The notes under the pieces: generated by a model
Databases searched by the model: none
What the model saw: the letters and a program-made list of their open reading frames with translations, nothing else
Told to the model about the DNA's origin: nothing
Translations under genes and position numbers: made by a program
NCBI GenBank assembly: GCA_049276515.1
Contig: JBASWO010000059.1
Span: 1-21,935, forward strand
Length of the DNA: 21,935 bases
Origin: JAATFY01 sp049276515
GTDB lineage: Bacteria > Pseudomonadota > Alphaproteobacteria > UBA9219
Direction of reading: 5' to 3'
Part shown: positions 16,070-21,935 of the stretch, in pieces
Numbering within the stretch: position 1 is the first letter of the stretch
Layout of the letters: every line of letters begins with the position of its first letter

Positions 16070-16101
16070 AGGAGACCTCCTTACTAGAGTAGAGTGGTGT
16101 C

Positions 16102-16130
16102 ATGTTGTGTCCAGACTCGCAAAGTGTCAA
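16102..16130 (-). promoter_or_regulatory. Promoter of the Lys-rich micropeptide
   Basis: On the minus strand a consensus -35 TTGACA (16130-16125) is followed after exactly 17 nt by CAACAT (16107-16102), a partial -10. Predicted start is near 16095, giving a leader of about 25 nt to the ATG. A GANTC site (16114-16118) lies in the spacer, so CcrM methylation could affect it. Confidence 0.65.
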
Positions 16131-16354
16131 CAACATTTTGTGTTGTGCATAAGAATCTCACACAAGAAGGTTTGTATACGGATGTTCAGTTGCATGCTTG
16201 CAACATTTTCATCACTGCATCGCAATGAGAATAGAGATCAATGACGCATGACATAGTTATGCGCAGTGTGATGCAAGTGAAGTATTCCGCAATGCCATCA
16301 GAACGATGTACGGATGCCGGATTGTGAGATTGAATCACTAATGAATGGTGAAGA

Positions 16355-16431
16355 TGGTGGGCCCGGTAGGACTTGAACCTACGACCAATCCGTTATGAGC
16401 GGATCGCTCTAACCAACTGAGCTACAGGCCC
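16355..16431 (-). tRNA. tRNA with CAU anticodon (Ile2 or elongator Met)
   Basis: A complete 77-nt cloverleaf on the minus strand with encoded CCA. Acceptor stem GGGCCTG pairs with CGGGCCC (one G-U pair). The D arm is TAGCTCAGTTGGTTAGAGC, the anticodon stem ATCCG/CGGAT holds the loop CTCATAA with CAU at 16397-16395, and the T arm reads GTAGGTTCAAGTCCTAC. It is not the initiator, because the first pair G1-C72 is intact. CAU may be read as Met, or as Ile (AUA) after lysidine modification by TilS. The CTCATAA loop and TTGGTCG variable region resemble Ile2, but I cannot exclude elongator Met. It starts 45 nt past the PH-domain gene. Confidence 0.95.
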
Positions 16432-16476
16432 GACCGCACTAGATATCAAAGATTGGAGCGTACCCGTCAAGAAGGA

Positions 16477-17013
16477 TTACGCGCGGGGGCGTTGGGCTGG
16501 TGTTGGCTGTGAGTGTTCAAGAATGCCGAGGAGTGCTTTATGAAACTTCTGTGGTTCAGTTACTAAATCCACAGGCGATACTTCACCACCCGCACCATGG
16601 ACTAAGATTGTGCCGTAGCCCAAAATACGCCCAACTATAGTTTGTTCAAAATTCGCACCCGTTATTCGGGTGGCCATAATCTCAAATGTTGAGCGAGAAA
16701 CAATGCCGTATTTAGCGATAATACGCCTATCGGTCAGAACAAGTTCGGTTGATATCTGGCGCAGGTAAGCACCCAATAAGAGCGATACACCAGCCAAAAC
16801 AACGATGAGGGCAATGCCTGACATAACGCGTCCAGCGCCACCACCAAACCCACCTGTACCAAATAATTTAGCCGAAATGTCGTAGCAATAGACGCTGAGC
16901 AGACCGCCGCAAATGGTGATGAACAATCCTTGTAGATAAATGACCCAATGTATCGATGCGCAGAAAAGGACCTTTTCGTCAGGGAGAAGAACTTTTTCTA
17001 CGTAAGATGCCAT
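16477..17013 (-). CDS. PH domain-containing membrane protein (bPH2 type)
   Basis: A 178-aa protein with two membrane segments near the N-terminus (about 21-45 and 63-85), separated by a Gly-rich loop (FGTGGFGGGAGR). A bacterial pleckstrin-homology domain follows (about 88-165): TELVLTDRRIIAKYGIVSRS is the typical entry, and GTILVHGAGG lies in the later strands. Such YdbS-like proteins are common and of unknown function, anchored in the inner membrane with the PH domain in the cytosol. It starts 4 nt after the trxB stop, so the two are probably cotranscribed; the ribosome site is weak and may rely on coupling. Confidence 0.85.
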   Translation of the reverse strand: MASYVEKVLLPDEKVLFCASIHWVIYLQGLFITICGGLLSVYCYDISAKLFGTGGFGGGAGRVMSGIALIVVLAGVSLLLGAYLRQISTELVLTDRRIIAKYGIVSRSTFEIMATRITGANFEQTIVGRILGYGTILVHGAGGEVSPVDLVTEPQKFHKALLGILEHSQPTPAQRPRA

Positions 17014-17017
17014 GTGA

Positions 17018-17962
17018 TCAGTGCCCCGCTAAAAACTTTTCGACTTCTAAGGCCGCCATGCAGCCCATACCCGCTGCCGTAACTGCTTGCCGGAAGATCT
17101 TATCCTTAACATCTCCTGCCGCATAGACCCCAGGAATGTTGGTCGCGGTTGAATCGGGTTTGGTAAGAATGTACCCACCCTCATCCATCTCGACCTTACC
17201 TTTAAAGATTTTAGTTGCCGGATCATGACCAATGGCAACAAAGACACCCGCAACAGGGATTATTTGATCTTTACCGGTCTTTACATTCTTAATCTTCACG
17301 CCCGTCACATTGGGCGCCGGCTTCTCCTCGCCCACTATGCTATCCACAACACTGTCCCACACCACTTCAATCTTTGGATGCTTGGCAATACGGTCTTGTA
17401 AGATTTTTTCACCCCTAAAGGCATCGCGACGATGGATCACAGTCACTTTCGTTGCATGATTGGTGAGGTATAGAGCCTCTTCCATAGCTGTATTACCGCC
17501 ACCTACCACCGCTACCTCTTTGCCACGGAAGAAGAAGCCATCGCATGTAGCACAGCCAGATACGCCATAGCCCTGGAACTTCTTTTCACTTTCAAGCCCT
17601 AACCAGCGAGCCTGAGCGCCCGTACAGATAATGACTGTATCAGCCATAAAAACATCACCGCTATCAGCCGTGCATTTAAAGGGGCGTTTGCTGAAATCGA
17701 CATCATTAATGACATCAAAAATGACCTCAGTACCAACTTTGGTTGCTTGAGCAACCATTTGCTCCATGAGCCAAGGACCTTGGATTGTTTCAGCAAAGCC
17801 AGGGTAGTTCTCAACATCTGTTGTAATGGTCAATTGGCCACCTGGCACCATGCCTTGAACCAAAATAGGCTTTAAATTAGCACGCGCCGCATATATGGCA
17901 GCTGTATAGCCAGCTGGACCAGCGCCGATAATAAGAACTTTAGTCTGATGGGTTTTAGGCAT
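17018..17962 (-). CDS. trxB: Thioredoxin reductase (TrxB)
   Basis: TrxB is the NADPH- and FAD-dependent flavoenzyme that reduces thioredoxin in the cytosol. The 314-aa length is usual. Visible marks: FAD-binding GAGPAGYTAAIYAARANL (from about residue 13), GGQLTITTDVENYPGF, the redox-active pair C137 and C140 in GCATCDGFFF, NADPH-binding VVGGGNTAMEEALYLT (about 152-167), and the C-terminal GVYAAGDVKD. The ATG at 17962-17960 was chosen; an in-frame TTG at 17974 sits only 1 nt from AGGAG and is unlikely to be used. It is divergent from the ABC-F gene, with 95 nt between. Confidence 0.97.
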   Translation of the reverse strand: MPKTHQTKVLIIGAGPAGYTAAIYAARANLKPILVQGMVPGGQLTITTDVENYPGFAETIQGPWLMEQMVAQATKVGTEVIFDVINDVDFSKRPFKCTADSGDVFMADTVIICTGAQARWLGLESEKKFQGYGVSGCATCDGFFFRGKEVAVVGGGNTAMEEALYLTNHATKVTVIHRRDAFRGEKILQDRIAKHPKIEVVWDSVVDSIVGEEKPAPNVTGVKIKNVKTGKDQIIPVAGVFVAIGHDPATKIFKGKVEMDEGGYILTKPDSTATNIPGVYAAGDVKDKIFRQAVTAAGMGCMAALEVEKFLAGH

Positions 17963-18057
17963 TTTCTCTATCAATCTCCTGTCAGATTTGTTTTAACAGC
18001 CGGACTTGGACATAGCAAATAGCTAACTGTCCCGAATTTATTACCTTTTGGTGATTC

Positions 18058-19908
18058 GTGGCGTCGACCCTTCTCCTCAATGTTCAGAAAGCTGCCATCC
18101 GCTTTGGCGATAAAACGCTGTTCGAGGATTTATCCTTTAATATCTGCGAAGGCGAGAAAATCTGTCTGATAGGTAAAAACGGTGCTGGCAAAAGTACGCT
18201 GATGAATATTGTGACGGGCCAGAGAGAATTAGATGATGGCGAACGCTGGCAATTGCAAGGCTCACTTGTTGGTTATCTACAGCAGGAAATACATCCCAAA
18301 GCAGGACAAACCATACGCGACTACATCTTTGAAGGGTTACAAAACCAGGATGGCAGCCATGACTACAAGATTGAAATGGTGGTTGAGCCACTCGAATTAA
18401 ACATCGACGATAAGATGGAGGCTTTATCAGGTGGCCAATTGCGCCGCGCCGCCCTCGCCCGCGCTCTTGTAGAAGATCCTGATATCTTGCTTTTAGATGA
18501 ACCTACCAACCATCTCGATCTTGATGTCATTGAATGGCTTGAAACCTACCTTCAATCCTATCGTGGTGCCGTTGTCTGCATCAGCCATGATAAAAAGTTC
18601 CTGGAAAACATTTCTAACAAAGTTTTTTGGTTGGACCGCGGCAGGCTAAAAATTTGCCCGCGTGGCTTCAGCTTTTTCGAGGAGTGGTCAACCATGATCC
18701 TTGAACAAGAAGAACGCGAACTTCACAACCGCCAAAAGGTTTTAGATCAGGAAGTTGAATGGGCTAGCCGTGGCGTCAAGGCTCGGCGTAAGCGCAATGT
18801 ACGTCGCGTTGAATTGATGAAGGCTGAACGAGCCAAATTACGCATCGACAAGAATGCCCTCAATCGCATGCTGGCAAAGATCGAATTTACCGAGATGGAA
18901 GTGCCAGAAGTTGCATCACGTAGCATTGTTGAATTTCACAAAGTCAGTAAAGCCTATGGTGAAAAGATCATCCTCGATAAAATGAGTTTGCGGATTGTGC
19001 GTGGCGATCGCATCGGAATTGTCGGTAAAAACGGTTCCGGCAAAAGCACATTTCTTAAGCTTCTCGTGGGCGAACTGACACCAGAGACAGGACGCGTTAA
19101 ACTGGCCAAAGAAATCGAGTTTTCCTACTTTGATCAAAAGCGCAAGGATTTGCGGCCAGAGAACTCCATTCACGCCAACCTATGCCCTAATGGCAGCGAT
19201 TATATTAATGTTATGGGCAAGACGCGCCATATTTGTGGCTATCTCAAAGATTTTCTGTTTGATGCGCGCATGGTGCATCAACCCGTAAGCACTTTATCAG
19301 GCGGCCAAAAAAATCGCCTCATGCTCGCCAAAATTTTAGCCAATCCCGGCGGCCTACTGATCCTCGATGAGCCAACCAATGATCTAGATATGGATACATT
19401 GGATATGCTTGAAGATATTTTGATGAATTACAAAGGCACATTGCTACTTGTTAGCCATGACCGTGATTTCCTTGATCAGACTGTTACCAAAATTTTGGCA
19501 TTTGAAGGTGATGGCAAGATTGATGCTGTCATTGGCGGTTATCAGGATTATGTCGAACACAAAAAGAAGAAATCGGCTAAAGCGCCTGCTTTAACGCCTA
19601 CCCCCGCACCCAAAGCCGTCACTAAGCCTAAAGAGCGCCCTTTAGAAACCCCGGTCCCTGCCGCACCTGTGCGGAAATTCACCTATCCCATGCAGCATGA
19701 GCTCAATAACCTGCCCGGTAAAATTAAAACGCTGGAAAAAGAGATTAAGGAAATCGAATACAGCCTCTCGGATACAGGCCTTTATGGGCGCAACCCGAAA
19801 GCATTTGAAAAACTGACCAAGCGCGTAGGAGAAGCGATCCATGAACTCAATATCGCTGAACAACGTTGGCTTGAATTAGAAGACATTAGACAGGCAAACG
19901 AAGCCTAA
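18058..19908 (+). CDS. uup: ABC-F family ATPase, Uup type
   Basis: A 616-aa protein with two ABC ATPase domains and no membrane part, as in ABC-F proteins that act on ribosomes. Domain 1: GKNGAGKST (39-47), SGGQLRRAALARAL, LLLDEPTNHLDLD. A basic linker follows (about 226-262, rich in Arg/Lys). Domain 2: GKNGSGKST (from 323), SGGQKNRLMLAKIL, LILDEPTNDLDMDT. A Lys/Pro/Ala linker (about 500-540) leads to a C-terminal coiled coil (about 543-616), the mark of Uup, which is linked to transposon excision and ribosome or Holliday-junction binding. EttA, which lacks this tail, is less likely. The start is GTG; its ribosome site is weak. A GATTC site directly precedes it. Confidence 0.9.
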   Translation: MASTLLLNVQKAAIRFGDKTLFEDLSFNICEGEKICLIGKNGAGKSTLMNIVTGQRELDDGERWQLQGSLVGYLQQEIHPKAGQTIRDYIFEGLQNQDGSHDYKIEMVVEPLELNIDDKMEALSGGQLRRAALARALVEDPDILLLDEPTNHLDLDVIEWLETYLQSYRGAVVCISHDKKFLENISNKVFWLDRGRLKICPRGFSFFEEWSTMILEQEERELHNRQKVLDQEVEWASRGVKARRKRNVRRVELMKAERAKLRIDKNALNRMLAKIEFTEMEVPEVASRSIVEFHKVSKAYGEKIILDKMSLRIVRGDRIGIVGKNGSGKSTFLKLLVGELTPETGRVKLAKEIEFSYFDQKRKDLRPENSIHANLCPNGSDYINVMGKTRHICGYLKDFLFDARMVHQPVSTLSGGQKNRLMLAKILANPGGLLILDEPTNDLDMDTLDMLEDILMNYKGTLLLVSHDRDFLDQTVTKILAFEGDGKIDAVIGGYQDYVEHKKKKSAKAPALTPTPAPKAVTKPKERPLETPVPAAPVRKFTYPMQHELNNLPGKIKTLEKEIKEIEYSLSDTGLYGRNPKAFEKLTKRVGEAIHELNIAEQRWLELEDIRQANEA

Positions 19909-21812
19909 AACCCAAACATATGATCAAGACTGAAGGCGCTATCCCCGCTCACTAGCCCGTGATAGCCAAAAAGCCTGCATGTAGTGTCACGAATAATCAC
20001 ATAGCAATGCGGGCCTGCTGCCTTAAGCTCATCATCTGTAAACATCTGACTTACCCGCCAATGCAAAGAGCCACTGCAAGGAATGCGCACCGCACGTTTA
20101 GCGATTTCCTGTCCTTTATTAGACATCAAAATAAGGGCTGTATCTGATGTCGTATGCCAAGGAAGCGAGGCTGGATATATCAGATGGCAAAGCGTGTCAT
20201 AGGGCTGTGGCCCAACACGCAAGAAAAGGCGCGTGCTCAAACCTGGGGCCTTACCTGCATAGCTTTGGGGCTCATTTTTATAGGTCAGAACTGTATTAAA
20301 GACATGGGCACCAAAACTGGTTTCAGCAGCATGCCCTGACTTCTGATCCTCATAACGAAATAGACTATGCAACCAACCATCAACTTCGTGACCTGCAGCA
20401 AAGTCATAAATAATTTCGACATGTCCATAACCACCCTCAAGTTTCGCGCCATCAAGTAATTCATTGATGTTGAGGGCAACAGAGTCACTGCGCTTTAAGT
20501 TTCCAAACTTATGTTCTTTAACCTGATTGCCGCGCGCATCATAGACAAGCGCTTTGATAGGGAGATGGGTTTGCGTTGTCGACATAGGTGTTGGTAGCGC
20601 CCAACTGATAAAGCGCTCTGGCGGAAAGATTGGCGCTGGAACAATATGTAATTTACCCAATAAATCGCCCAAATCACCCAAGCGTTTGTCAGGCTTTAGA
20701 TCATTACGCTCAACATTAGGATGTGAAATGCGGCTATGGCCGTTCTTCGAGGTGATTTCATAGCGTGGACGTACAAAATGTTTACCCGCTTGAATTTCAA
20801 TTTGCTGGGGCCATTTTGCTTGCGGCAAAAGCTCCGCAACACTCAGCTTATACGTGCCATAGGCTGGAATAACTTTATCAAGCCTTGCAATATGATCGCT
20901 GCCCATAAGGTTTAAGCCGATTTCACCTGCCGCAACGGGACCGGGATGACTATTCTGCAACCAGAGAACAACATCCTCTTTGTCTGTTGGCGCAGGAAGA
21001 CCGGCATATTGATCAGAGGGCCAGGCATTGGCATCGTGTGTGCAAGATAAAACCTGTTTATCATCACCATATGTATCGAGTGCGTATTTCACAATATCGT
21101 GACCAGCAGCACCAATAATGTGAATGAAAAGTTGGCCAATAAATTCTGGCAGTTTAAAGCGCTGACGAATTTCAGCGCTATCAAATGTAATGCTGGCACC
21201 AGCTGGCGGCAAAGGCTCGATCCAATCGACAAGCTTCTGCCCTTTCTCATCAATTAAATAACACCAAGCCTTAGGATCTTTTGCACCATATGTGCTCCAA
21301 TAATTCGCCGTGACAACGCGCGTGTGGTGACCATCTTGATCCCTAAAGAAAGCATAATTGGTTGCAAAATTCAGGTTTGCTAAATAATTATGACGAACCG
21401 TCAACATCTCATCTGGCAAACGCATAGCATCAAAACTAAACCAGGGCGTGTTGGCCGGCATCAAATGCCGCATATGATCAACTAATTTATTGCCATCAAA
21501 AGATGCAACTAAAATACTCTTGCACGCGCAATTCTTGAGCATCGTCACGGGCTGCGCTGCATGATTGCGATAAACACGACCGATCTGATCAACATCTTGA
21601 ACAAAAAGACCGGCTATCTCGACATCAGCGAGAGGGAAAAACTCTGCAAAACTGGCGAGTTGATTGGCTGGATCATAAATCGCTACAGGCCCTGATTTTT
21701 GCAAATGTACTAAAAGATTTTGCGCCTTGCTCGCCGCAAGCGGATGGGTGACGGCTTTATAGAAAGCATTGCCACCCGATTGGTTACTAAAAGTATCAAT
21801 TTTTAAAGCCAT
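19905..21812 (-). CDS. Unknown 635-residue soluble protein
   Basis: I do not recognise this protein. It has no signal peptide, membrane segment, or nucleotide-binding motif that I can see. It looks globular with mixed alpha/beta content and an even composition (many His and Trp), in contrast to the low-complexity unknown genes elsewhere in the window. Short features: CKSILVASFDGNKLVDHMRH, SCTHDANAWPSDQYAGLP, LWLQNSHPGPVAAGEIGLNL, and the end DSAFSLDHMFGF. Its codon use resembles its neighbours, so it is likely an old resident gene. ATG at 21812-21810 has AGGAT at about 7 nt. It converges with the ABC-F gene, their stops overlapping by 4 nt. Confidence 0.85.
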   Translation of the reverse strand: MALKIDTFSNQSGGNAFYKAVTHPLAASKAQNLLVHLQKSGPVAIYDPANQLASFAEFFPLADVEIAGLFVQDVDQIGRVYRNHAAQPVTMLKNCACKSILVASFDGNKLVDHMRHLMPANTPWFSFDAMRLPDEMLTVRHNYLANLNFATNYAFFRDQDGHHTRVVTANYWSTYGAKDPKAWCYLIDEKGQKLVDWIEPLPPAGASITFDSAEIRQRFKLPEFIGQLFIHIIGAAGHDIVKYALDTYGDDKQVLSCTHDANAWPSDQYAGLPAPTDKEDVVLWLQNSHPGPVAAGEIGLNLMGSDHIARLDKVIPAYGTYKLSVAELLPQAKWPQQIEIQAGKHFVRPRYEITSKNGHSRISHPNVERNDLKPDKRLGDLGDLLGKLHIVPAPIFPPERFISWALPTPMSTTQTHLPIKALVYDARGNQVKEHKFGNLKRSDSVALNINELLDGAKLEGGYGHVEIIYDFAAGHEVDGWLHSLFRYEDQKSGHAAETSFGAHVFNTVLTYKNEPQSYAGKAPGLSTRLFLRVGPQPYDTLCHLIYPASLPWHTTSDTALILMSNKGQEIAKRAVRIPCSGSLHWRVSQMFTDDELKAAGPHCYVIIRDTTCRLFGYHGLVSGDSAFSLDHMFGF

Positions 21813-21837
21813 GATCGCGATCCTAAATGGTGGCGGG

Positions 21838-21867
21838 ATGTTACCCCAAACAACCGGCCCAGTGCAA
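21838..21867 (-). promoter_or_regulatory. Possible promoter of the unknown 635-aa gene
   Basis: On the minus strand TTGCAC (21867-21862) and TAACAT (21843-21838) are 18 nt apart and lie 25 nt upstream of the ATG. Both are fair matches to sigma-70 hexamers, but the leader would be short and there is no further support. Confidence 0.35.
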
Positions 21868-21935
21868 AACCCCTTTTAACCATAAAAAATGCTTGTCGAC
21901 CTCTCGGACTCAGGCGCAAGATTTAAGGATTATAT

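Noticed and set aside
15875..16081. Part of a split (permuted) tmRNA
   Set aside because: No tRNA-Ala-like acceptor with a G-U pair, and the peptide does not resemble a degradation tag; it has its own promoter and ribosome site.
15805..16244. Plus-strand open frames of 80-91 codons across the terminator and stem-loops
   Set aside because: They run through an intrinsic terminator, two inverted repeats and the complement of the micropeptide gene. Their Phe/Leu-rich part is just the antisense of the Lys codons.
16355..16431. Initiator tRNA-fMet
   Set aside because: Anticodon is CAU, but the first acceptor pair is an intact G-C, and the anticodon stem lacks the GGG/CCC pairs of initiators.
1..21935. 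Insertion sequences, phage genes, CRISPR arrays
   Set aside because: No transposase or integrase motifs, no target-site duplications around the unknown genes, and no regularly spaced repeats were found.

Overview
The window reads as a chromosomal segment of an alphaproteobacterium with moderate GC. It carries no transposase, integrase, phage gene or CRISPR array. Evidence for the group: an lgt-midA-pgeF gene string, a yqeY-dnaG-rpoD string, UbiK/YqiC and YbjN proteins, an RpoD with the alphaproteobacterial layout, and intergenic GANTC (CcrM-type) sites. The exact order or family cannot be settled from sequence alone. A complete leuC-leuD-leuB set argues against a strongly reduced endosymbiont.

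Layout. 1-7851 is mostly minus strand and would be transcribed right to left: lgt, midA, pgeF, leuC, then leuD, leuB and the start of lepA (cut by the window edge). lgt/midA/pgeF/leuC are spaced by 1, 2 and 19 nt, so they look like one operon joining lipoprotein maturation, peptidoglycan quality control and leucine synthesis. A plus-strand gene (2421-3824) with a C-terminal OmpA-like peptidoglycan-binding domain but no signal peptide sits between leuC and leuD. 7931-9493 runs on the plus strand: ubiK, a 200-bp intergenic region very rich in GANTC sites, a YbjN-family gene and yqeY. A minus-strand glycine-rich membrane protein gene (9494-10384) separates yqeY from dnaG; its stop codon touches that of yqeY. 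Next come dnaG, rpoD (3 nt apart) and a small SAM methyltransferase on the plus strand.

15606-16431 holds the most unusual material. On the minus strand there is a tRNA with a CAU anticodon, followed by what looks like a self-contained unit of about 220 nt: a TTGACA promoter, a consensus Shine-Dalgarno, a 20-residue Lys/Ala/Thr peptide gene, two further stem-loops and a 13-bp intrinsic terminator. The tiny gene is below usual gene-finder length limits. Farther right are a PH-domain membrane protein and trxB (minus strand, 4 nt apart), an Uup-type ABC-F ATPase (plus), and a 635-residue soluble protein I do not recognise (minus, overlapping the ABC-F stop by 4 nt).

Most of the window is housekeeping: leucine synthesis, replication priming, the primary sigma factor, translation factors (LepA, ABC-F), redox (TrxB) and envelope biogenesis. 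The parts worth a second look are the Lys-rich micro-gene with its structured transcript, two unknown genes placed antiparallel inside conserved gene strings and ending on neighbouring stop codons, the GANTC cluster before ybjN, and the histone-H1-like N-terminal tail of RpoD.
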